Shown: piece by piece, positions 1-5,096 of the stretch
Position numbering within the stretch: the stretch's first letter is position 1
Layout of the letters: the number at the start of each line of letters is the position of its first letter
Assembly (NCBI GenBank): GCA_002707085.1
Contig: PALY01000100.1
Location: forward strand, 10,785-15,880
DNA: 5,096 nt
Direction of reading: 5' to 3'
Source: Deltaproteobacteria bacterium
Lineage (GTDB): Bacteria > Myxococcota_A > UBA796
Position numbers and translations under genes: made by a program
Notes under the pieces: model-generated
What the model was told of the DNA's origin: nothing
Databases searched by the model: none
Seen by the model: only the letters and a program-made list of their open reading frames with translations

Positions 1-17
1 GGGCGGCCAAATTCCGT

Positions 18-25
18 GGAGGTGA
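18..25 (+). promoter_or_regulatory. Strong Shine-Dalgarno site of the first gene
   Basis: GGAGGTGA lies four bases before the ATG at 30 and is a near-perfect anti-16S complement. It decides the start: the reading frame stays open to the left edge of the window, so the protein could formally begin earlier, but this site plus the membrane helix beginning about seven residues in makes ATG 30 the natural start. A TGA at 23-25 in another frame could be the end of an upstream gene, but only seven codons of it would be visible, so that is not called. Confidence 0.8.
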
Positions 26-29
26 CCTC

Positions 30-2084
30 ATGGTCAAGCAACTCAGATTGGCGATTTCGGGTGGTCTTATCGCAGGGGCTTTCGTAGGCTTATGCGAGGC
101 ATTGTACATTTTGGGCGGTGCAAGTACTGGAGAGTATGGTGCGCTACTGTACGCAACCGTGCTGTATGGAGCCTTGGGTGCTGGAGGCGGTGCTGGTTTC
201 GGTGTTGGTTTCGCCGTACTCTCGCTCGTAAAGTTGAAGTTTGTGGATCACCGCGTTTGGACGCTGGGCTTTCTGGGAATCTTCTGCGGAATGGGCTTGG
301 TGATCACTCGCTACATCGCAAATAAAGCGGTGTACTTGGAGCAAGGCGTACCCACAAAGGGCATGCTGACAATTTTGGCCATTTACGGTTTGCTGGGATT
401 GGTTGGATTGTGGCTGGGTAAAATTGTTCTCACCCAGACCCCGTTCAAAGTTCTACTTGCACCCCGGGGAACATTGGCAGCATACGGCGGCCTGTTGCTG
501 CTTACGGCGGTCTTTTCGTTCTCTCCTGACACAGGCGCCCGTTCGGGTGTTCTGGCCCCCGATCGGGAACAGGACGCATCGCTGCAAGAACGTCCGAATA
601 TGCTGATAATTATGGCGGATACGCTCCGTGCGGATCACTTGGGAACCTACGGATTCGATGGACCCATTTCTCCTGCGATTGATGCCTGGGCTGACGATAG
701 TGTCGTCTTTGAAAAGGCGTTCGCACCCGCTTCATGGACACGGGCATCGACAGCCTCTTTGTTTACGGCGATGGCCCCCAGTAGCCATTCCTGCGATGTG
801 AAAGTGGCGATGTTGCCCGACGATGTCACCACCATTGCCGAATTGCTGCAGGAACAAGGCTATGTGACCGGTGGTTGGCCGAACAACATCAACGTTACTC
901 GCTCGTTTAACTTTCAGCAGGGTTTTGATTGGTTTGAATATCAGGCGCCCGAATACATTGCCGGTGCCACAGAGTCGTCCAGTCAGCTCTCCATGTACAA
1001 CGTGGTTCGCAAAGTACGGGACCGAGTGACGGGCGATAAGAAGCGTGTTGTGGATTATTATCAGCCTGCCGATGCTGTGCTGGACAACACCCGGACCTTT
1101 ATTGAGGCCAACGAAGGCAAGCGTTGGTTCGGGTTTGTTCACTTAATGGAACCGCACGATCCATATTTCAAGTACCCATACAACGGTGAAGCCTACGGCC
1201 GTGCAGAAATGGAACGCCCTCCAGATGAATTGGTGGGTCCGATGCGCAAGGCCTATGAGCAGGAAATCACAGCCATGGATGCCGAGTTGGGCAAATTCTT
1301 CGAATGGTTGAAGACCGAAGGCTTATACGACAACACTGTGATTGTGTTGACCTCCGATCACGGAGAAGAGTTTCTGGAACACGGTGGATGGTGGCATGGA
1401 ACCACCTTGTACGATGAGCAATTGCATGTGCCACTCATCGTAAAGTTGGCCGACAGTCAATGGGGTGGAACTCGGGTGCCCTGGCAGGTGCGTCTGTTGG
1501 ATGCCCCTTCAACCTTGGCGGTTCTGGGTGGAGCGAATCCACCCATGGAATGGCAGGGTGATGACTTGTTCGAAGAAGACTTCGCAGCGGTCTCGGTTGT
1601 GTTGAATTCGCCTCCAGCGCCTGCAGTGGCTGAGGGTGATGCTGATGCGGATGTGGAAGAAGACATCGATGCGCCTCCGCCACTACCAACGCGAGCAGAA
1701 CTGATTGATCATCGCGAGAGAATCGTTTTGTCTGAGGAAAATTTCGAAGGCAATATTTTGAGCAGTGTCCGTGCCGATGGCTGGAAATACATCCGAGCCA
1801 ACGAAGGCAACCCGCGAGGGCTGCAAACAGAAGAACTGTATGACGTAGTTGCCGATTCTGGGGAGCAGAAAAACCTGGCCGGTAAAAACGGTAAAAAACA
1901 GACTGAGTTGTCTGAGATTCTTCGGGACGAGCTTGAACAGAGCATGACCATGAAGGTGGAGTCTCAAGACGCAGACATCAGCATGGAAGACTGCGAACGG
2001 ATGAGGGCCCTCGGTTACATTGAAGGCGATTGTTCAGAGATTGCCGGTGGAGGCCCCGTACCGACGGGTGCAAGTCCCGAGTGA
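30..2084 (+). CDS. Membrane-anchored sulfatase-fold enzyme with threonine nucleophile (5 TM helices plus extracytoplasmic catalytic domain)
   Basis: This is a 684-residue alkaline phosphatase superfamily protein of the sulfatase type (PF00884-like). Five hydrophobic segments are visible at about residues 7-29, 38-67, 77-96, 111-134 and 148-165. K3 and R6 suggest the N-terminus is inside, which puts the catalytic domain outside the membrane. That domain begins at about 188. MADTLRADHLGTYG (195-208) carries metal ligand D197, HLMEPHDPY spans 371-379, and SDHGEEFLEHGGWWHG (442-457) gives D443, H444 and H456. At the nucleophile position it reads SWTRASTASLFT (235-246), so T237 stands where sulfatases have the formylglycine Cys/Ser, and the Pro and Arg of CxPxR are missing. 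Family knowledge: LtaS and EptA/MCR enzymes also join five helices to a Thr-nucleophile domain and transfer phosphoglycerol or phosphoethanolamine. Inference: a phosphodiesterase or phospho-substituent transferase is likelier than a true sulfatase. Residues 527-553 form an acidic, Pro/Ala-rich low-complexity stretch. The C-terminus has MRALGYI (658-664). The gene is intact and overlaps the next gene by four bases. Confidence 0.9.
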   Translation: MVKQLRLAISGGLIAGAFVGLCEALYILGGASTGEYGALLYATVLYGALGAGGGAGFGVGFAVLSLVKLKFVDHRVWTLGFLGIFCGMGLVITRYIANKAVYLEQGVPTKGMLTILAIYGLLGLVGLWLGKIVLTQTPFKVLLAPRGTLAAYGGLLLLTAVFSFSPDTGARSGVLAPDREQDASLQERPNMLIIMADTLRADHLGTYGFDGPISPAIDAWADDSVVFEKAFAPASWTRASTASLFTAMAPSSHSCDVKVAMLPDDVTTIAELLQEQGYVTGGWPNNINVTRSFNFQQGFDWFEYQAPEYIAGATESSSQLSMYNVVRKVRDRVTGDKKRVVDYYQPADAVLDNTRTFIEANEGKRWFGFVHLMEPHDPYFKYPYNGEAYGRAEMERPPDELVGPMRKAYEQEITAMDAELGKFFEWLKTEGLYDNTVIVLTSDHGEEFLEHGGWWHGTTLYDEQLHVPLIVKLADSQWGGTRVPWQVRLLDAPSTLAVLGGANPPMEWQGDDLFEEDFAAVSVVLNSPPAPAVAEGDADADVEEDIDAPPPLPTRAELIDHRERIVLSEENFEGNILSSVRADGWKYIRANEGNPRGLQTEELYDVVADSGEQKNLAGKNGKKQTELSEILRDELEQSMTMKVESQDADISMEDCERMRALGYIEGDCSEIAGGGPVPTGASPE
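2081..2084 (+). promoter_or_regulatory. GTGA stop/start overlap between genes 1 and 2
   Basis: The GTG start of the second gene shares bases with the TGA stop of the first. No good Shine-Dalgarno site lies at normal distance: the nearest purine-rich block, GGTGGAGG at 2045-2052, is about 28 bases upstream. Translation of gene 2 therefore probably depends on ribosomes finishing gene 1 (translational coupling). An ATG at 2030 is in frame but would add 17 basic residues unlike the family N-terminus. The next ATG inside the gene (2159) would remove metal ligand D16. GTG 2081 is the best choice. Confidence 0.7.
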
Positions 2085-3766
2085 GTACTGCGGGCGTTGG
2101 CGCTCGAACTCTCATCGTCGGTCTGGATGGAGCAACGTGGGATTTGGCCGATCGCTTTATGGCGGAAGGCCGAATGCCTCACCTGCAGAAGCTGGTTCGT
2201 GAAGGGGCGCGTGCGCCCCTGAACAGCACAACGCCACCCATGACTTTGCCCAGTTGGTCCAGCATGTTGACCGGGTGTAATCCTGGTCGCCACGGCATTT
2301 TTGACTTTGTGCGTAAAGTTCCAGGTAAGTGGGCGTTGGAGTTCACCAACGCGACCCACCGGGCAGTGCCGACCATCCATCGGGTTCTGAGCGACCGTGG
2401 GGCCCGTGTGGCGAGTATTGCAGTGCCGACCACGTGGCCGCCAGAGGCGCTGAATGGTGTTGTGGTCAGTGGGTTTGACGGACCAGTTTCCACAGGCATT
2501 GATGGTAGTTTTTGCTATCCGAGATCGGTTTATGCAGAGCTTAAGAATCGTTTTGGTGGGATGAAGTTTGCCGACTTTCAGGAGTCGCGAATCGATGATG
2601 GCTGGCACGATGATGCATTGGATGCTCTGCTGCGAGAAGTCCCGAGAAAACAACAAATCGGCACGTGGCTGATGAGTCAAGAGCGCTGGGACTGCTTCAT
2701 GTTGCTCTTCGGTGAGTCTGACACCGTATCGCACCATTTTTGGATGTTTCACGACGAGCATAGCCCCCGTTTTCAAGGTGATGCATCGCCCCGTCTACGT
2801 GATGCCATAGGAACCATATATTCTCGCCTGGATGAAGCGCTTGGTGCGCTGATTGATAAGGCTGGAGCCGACCATGTATGTGTGGTTTCGGATCATGGCT
2901 TCGGTGGTGCAGGTGTCCATGCGTTGTACCTAAATCGGTATTTAGAACAAGCCGGTTGGTTGCAGTATCGCCGAGAGGTGCATGTGGATGGAATGGGGAC
3001 GGGCAGTGGTATCGCCAGCCGCATTCGAGAAGCCGCAGCTACGCGTCTTCCGGCCGACTTGCAGGGCAAAGTGTACCGAGCGGTTCCGAATAGCGTCCTT
3101 GGGGAAATCGAGTCCAGAAGTCGGTATGGTGACTTGGATTTACAGAAGACGAGGGCGCTTTCCGACGAGATGAACTACGCGGCGACGCTGCGACTAAATC
3201 TCCCAGAAGACGATGACCACGGACGTGTACAGGCTGTAGAGGAGCTTCGTGCTTTGTTGTTTGCCTGGGAAGTCGATGGCCACAAGGTGGTTCAAGACGT
3301 GTTCACTCGGGAATCCTTGTACCAGGGTGACTGTGTCCATGATTCGCCTGAACTCATCATCGAACTCAATTTGCGCGACAACTACAGTTACACGCTATTG
3401 CCGTCTGCTCGGGTTGCGCCGGGGACAACGTGGCGAACCTTCACACCCGATGAATATGCTGGAGGTAAGGGCCTTGGTATGAACGGTACACATCGCCAGC
3501 ATGGGGTGTTGGCGTTGTGGGGTTCTGGAATTCAGCCAGGCGCGAACATTGAAGCGGGCATGCCCGACATTGCTCCGACTCTGCTCCATTTGATGGGAGA
3601 GGGGATTCCAGCTCATATGGATGGACGGGTACTGACTGATGCAATGGTGGATGGGCAAACCCCAGTTGAAACGGAGGCGCAACCTTTAGACCGTCGACCG
3701 AGTTCAGCCAGTACCGATGAGGCGGAAGCTCTGCGAAAGCGTCTGGAGAGGCTGGGTTACCTATGA
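2081..3766 (+). CDS. Alkaline phosphatase family protein, type I phosphodiesterase / nucleotide pyrophosphatase-like
   Basis: This is a 561-residue protein of the PF01663-like group, counted from the GTG start. It has no signal peptide or membrane helix, so it is probably cytoplasmic. The first strand LIVGLDGATWD (11-21) gives metal ligand D16. PPMTLPSWSSMLTGCNPGRH (52-71) holds the predicted nucleophile T55. ESDTVSHHFW (212-221) supplies D214 and H218, VSDHGFG (269-275) supplies D271 and H272, and GTHRQHGVL (469-477) supplies H471. The set of two-metal ligands looks complete. Between the last two motifs lies a region of about 190 residues with family-like landmarks, including LNLPEDDDHGRV (372-383), LYQG (413-416) and the PEL at 423-425. 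Family members hydrolyse phosphodiester or pyrophosphate bonds, for example in nucleotide derivatives; the substrate here is unknown. A polar linker from about 520 leads to the last residues, LERLGYL (555-561). The gene overlaps both neighbours by four bases. A nucleotide-sugar or lipid-phosphate substrate is plausible from the adjacent glycosyltransferase, but that is inference. Confidence 0.9.
   Translation: MSTAGVGARTLIVGLDGATWDLADRFMAEGRMPHLQKLVREGARAPLNSTTPPMTLPSWSSMLTGCNPGRHGIFDFVRKVPGKWALEFTNATHRAVPTIHRVLSDRGARVASIAVPTTWPPEALNGVVVSGFDGPVSTGIDGSFCYPRSVYAELKNRFGGMKFADFQESRIDDGWHDDALDALLREVPRKQQIGTWLMSQERWDCFMLLFGESDTVSHHFWMFHDEHSPRFQGDASPRLRDAIGTIYSRLDEALGALIDKAGADHVCVVSDHGFGGAGVHALYLNRYLEQAGWLQYRREVHVDGMGTGSGIASRIREAAATRLPADLQGKVYRAVPNSVLGEIESRSRYGDLDLQKTRALSDEMNYAATLRLNLPEDDDHGRVQAVEELRALLFAWEVDGHKVVQDVFTRESLYQGDCVHDSPELIIELNLRDNYSYTLLPSARVAPGTTWRTFTPDEYAGGKGLGMNGTHRQHGVLALWGSGIQPGANIEAGMPDIAPTLLHLMGEGIPAHMDGRVLTDAMVDGQTPVETEAQPLDRRPSSASTDEAEALRKRLERLGYL
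3745..3751 (+). promoter_or_regulatory. Likely ribosome binding site of the glycosyltransferase gene
   Basis: GGAGAGG lies inside the end of the preceding gene, 11 bases before ATG 3763. The spacing is slightly long but usable. The same bases encode part of the conserved C-terminal tail of gene 2, so they serve two roles. Confidence 0.5.
3763..3766 (+). promoter_or_regulatory. ATGA stop/start overlap between genes 2 and 3
   Basis: The ATG of the glycosyltransferase gene overlaps the TGA of the phosphodiesterase gene. Together with the GTGA overlap upstream, this links all three genes into one transcript and suggests coupled translation. Confidence 0.75.
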
Positions 3767-4899
3767 ACCAAGGGCGCGCTGGGTTGGACCGTCCTCTTCG
3801 CATCGTGCAGGCGGCGGCTTTTCCTTTTCCCACTTCGCAAGGGTCCCAGGTTTTTGTACGGGGAATGGCTCGGGCCTTGGGGCGCCGCGGTCACGATGTG
3901 ACTGTGGTCTGCTACGGTCATGGTCAGGGAGATGGCGACCCCGAATATGCTGTTGTACGGACGCCACAGATCCCTGGATACCACAATGTCAGGGCAGGGC
4001 CAGATATGGTCAAGCCATTCTTGGACTTGGCTTTGGCGCAACGGATCGCTGGATTGCCTGCCGATATTGTGCATGCCCACAACTATGAAGCGCCGATAGC
4101 TGCTGCCTTGGCTCGTAAAATTACTGGAATACCGGTGGTGTATAGCGCCCACAATACGATGGAAGAGGAATTGCCTACTTACTTTAGTGGGTCAATGACC
4201 AAGCGCGTTGCTTCTCGTTTTGGCCGCTGGTTGGATCGGACGGTGCCGGGCTTGTCTGACCATGCAATTGCGTTGAACTCGTCGACGGCCAAGTCACTGG
4301 TAGACTTCGGGTGTGACCGGGTTTCTACCGTTCTACCCGGTGTGGATATGGACGAATTGGAAGGTGTTGTTCCAGCGAACCTTCCAGAGGGTCCATGGGT
4401 CGTGTATGCAGGGAATCCTGATCGGTACCAAGACCTCGATGTCTTGGTGGAAGCAATGCACAAACTTCCAGAGGTTGGCTTGTTGCTTGTCAGTGCGGCA
4501 TCACTGGAAGAATTCCAGGACTGCGGTTTGCCCCGCGTGAAGTGTGTAGAGACCACAGATTTTGAGGTTGTAAAATCACTGATTTCTGGGTCCGCTGTAG
4601 CGGCGCTTCCGCGTACCGTTTGTTCGGGCTATCCGATAAAATTGCTCAACTATTTGGGGTTGGGTGTTCCCACGGTTGCAGCGGAAGGTTCGGCACGAAA
4701 CCACCCCGGGGTCATTGCGGTTCCAAACGGGGATGCTGACGCTATGGCTCACGAAATTCGGAAATTAATTGACGATGAAGAAGGCCGTTTGAGGTTGGGT
4801 GGTCGCGCGCGTGAGCATGTGCGCTCCGCGTGCACGTGGGATTCGCGCGCGAGGGAACTTGAATCTGTCTATGTCGATGTGCTGACGTCCTTAGTTTAG
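3763..4899 (+). CDS. Glycosyltransferase family 4-type (GT-B fold)
   Basis: This 378-residue protein has the usual length for a GT4 enzyme, which transfers a sugar from a nucleotide-sugar donor to a glycan or lipid-linked acceptor at the cytoplasmic face. The N-terminal acceptor-side domain starts with LRIVQAAAFPFPTSQGSQVF (12-31), containing the glycine turn expected before the first long helix, followed by MARALGRRGHDVTVVCY (35-51). DIVHAHNYEAP (101-111) and SAHNTMEEELPTY (128-140) are typical of the family. VLPGVDMDEL (190-199) marks the passage to the donor-binding domain, whose first strand is WVVYAGNPDR (212-221). The donor loop reads SGYPIKLLNYLGLGVPTVA (288-306). The usual E-x7-E pair is replaced by S288 and N296, while the surrounding GYPIKLLNY pattern is kept. 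There is no signal peptide or membrane segment. ATG 3763 is the best start because it overlaps the preceding stop and has a purine-rich site upstream. Donor sugar and acceptor cannot be read from the sequence. I recognise the family but no specific gene name. Confidence 0.92.
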   Translation: MNQGRAGLDRPLRIVQAAAFPFPTSQGSQVFVRGMARALGRRGHDVTVVCYGHGQGDGDPEYAVVRTPQIPGYHNVRAGPDMVKPFLDLALAQRIAGLPADIVHAHNYEAPIAAALARKITGIPVVYSAHNTMEEELPTYFSGSMTKRVASRFGRWLDRTVPGLSDHAIALNSSTAKSLVDFGCDRVSTVLPGVDMDELEGVVPANLPEGPWVVYAGNPDRYQDLDVLVEAMHKLPEVGLLLVSAASLEEFQDCGLPRVKCVETTDFEVVKSLISGSAVAALPRTVCSGYPIKLLNYLGLGVPTVAAEGSARNHPGVIAVPNGDADAMAHEIRKLIDDEEGRLRLGGRAREHVRSACTWDSRARELESVYVDVLTSLV

Positions 4900-5096
4900 A
4901 CACTTCTGTAAGGAAGGAACTGTCGATCCGGTCAATATGAAGGCTATACTGCCCAGCGATGCACGGATCTGCGCCCATGGGGCGCGAAGGTGAGTTTGAT
5001 GACTATGTGGAAGCCCTGGCCCATTGTTGCAGCATTGGCTGTTTCTATATCGAGGGCTACATAAAGAAATATTTGTACTAACTTTATTCTTGTCAT
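4900..5096. other. Downstream region without a convincing gene
   Basis: There are 197 bases after the glycosyltransferase stop. No clear rho-independent terminator is present: TCCTTA (4888-4893) can pair with TAAGGA (4909-4914), but the loop is 15 bases and no T-run follows. A purine block AAGGAAGGA (4910-4918) looks like a ribosome binding site but has no start at proper distance. TATACT (4945-4950) resembles a -10 box without a good -35 partner. Three short overlapping plus-strand frames exist: 4937-4993 (18 codons), 4959-5081 (40 codons) and 4990-5064 (24 codons from GTG). A minus-strand frame runs from the edge, 5096 to 4944 (50 codons). None shows a recognisable domain. The last 37 bases are only about 22% G+C, as in a promoter or intergenic region. 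Confidence 0.5.
4971..4985. repeat. GC-rich inverted repeat with ATG in the loop
   Basis: GCGCCC (4971-4976) pairs perfectly with GGGCGC (4980-4985) around a three-base ATG loop. No T-tract follows, so this is not a standard intrinsic terminator. It sits about 70 bases after the last gene of the operon. It could be a weak transcript-end stem, a protein-binding palindrome or a chance pairing. Confidence 0.4.

Noticed and set aside
732..1142. Minus-strand frame of 136 codons inside gene 1
   Set aside because: It is fully antisense to the catalytic domain of gene 1, with no motif and no ribosome binding site that I could see.
1107..1810. 14-base direct repeat GCCAACGAAGGCAA at 1107-1120 and 1797-1810
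   Set aside because: Both copies encode Ala-Asn-Glu-Gly in frame in unrelated parts of the same protein. The surrounding sequence is not similar, so this is most likely coincidence.
2065..2079. Possible small hairpin CGGG...CCCG just before the GTG start of gene 2
   Set aside because: The stem is only four base pairs with a seven-base loop, too weak to claim a regulatory role.
2030..2080. Earlier ATG start for the second gene
   Set aside because: It would add 17 Arg/Cys-rich residues that overlap gene 1 by 55 bases and do not look like the family N-terminus. GTG 2081 with a 4-base overlap fits better.
2015..2776. Long minus-strand open frame (253 codons) opposite the second gene
   Set aside because: It lies opposite the metal-binding and nucleophile motifs of the plus-strand gene, its translation shows no recognisable domain, and it runs across the gene 1/gene 2 junction. 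It is a mirror of codon bias.
4888..4914. Possible terminator stem TCCTTA...TAAGGA at the end of the glycosyltransferase gene
   Set aside because: It is AT-rich with a 15-base loop, begins inside the coding region and is not followed by a T-run.
4944..5096. Minus-strand frame of 50 codons beginning with ATG exactly at the window edge
   Set aside because: It has no upstream context to judge a start, no domain, and crosses the hairpin. It is treated as chance unless the adjoining sequence shows a gene.

Overview
The window holds three complete genes, all on the plus strand, packed head to tail as one probable operon. They are a membrane-anchored sulfatase-fold hydrolase or transferase, a soluble type I phosphodiesterase / nucleotide pyrophosphatase-like enzyme, and a GT4-type glycosyltransferase. 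Each downstream start overlaps the preceding stop by four bases (GTGA, then ATGA). Base composition is roughly 55% G+C in the lines I counted. A strong Shine-Dalgarno site and the tight overlaps mark it as bacterial. An extracytoplasmic enzyme with five membrane helices fits either a Gram-negative or a Gram-positive envelope. The style of the proteins suggests a deltaproteobacterial or myxobacterial-type genome, but that is an impression only; I cannot name the organism.

Layout. Bases 1-29 carry the leader and a near-perfect ribosome binding site. 30-2084 encodes a 684-residue protein with five predicted N-terminal membrane helices followed by an alkaline phosphatase superfamily (PF00884-like) domain. 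2081-3766 encodes a 561-residue soluble alkaline phosphatase superfamily protein (PF01663-like). 3763-4899 encodes a 378-residue GT-B glycosyltransferase. 4900-5096 has no convincing gene: it holds a short GC hairpin, small overlapping reading frames and an AT-rich end.

How they may work together. Both phosphatase-superfamily proteins have threonine at the nucleophile position and the expected metal ligands. The first would otherwise be labelled 'sulfatase', but it lacks the Cys/Ser-x-Pro-x-Arg site needed for formylglycine. The set therefore looks more like phospho-group chemistry (phosphodiester hydrolysis or phospho-substituent transfer) linked to glycan synthesis: a cytoplasmic glycosyltransferase, a cytoplasmic phosphodiesterase and an extracytoplasmic enzyme. 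A surface polysaccharide or glycolipid locus is the most economical reading, but the substrate is not visible in the sequence.

I found no RNA gene, CRISPR array, insertion sequence or clear mobile element. The most notable points are the threonine active site in a 5-TM, LtaS/EptA-like layout, the pairing of two different superfamily members in one overlapping operon, and their shared C-terminal L-G-Y ending.
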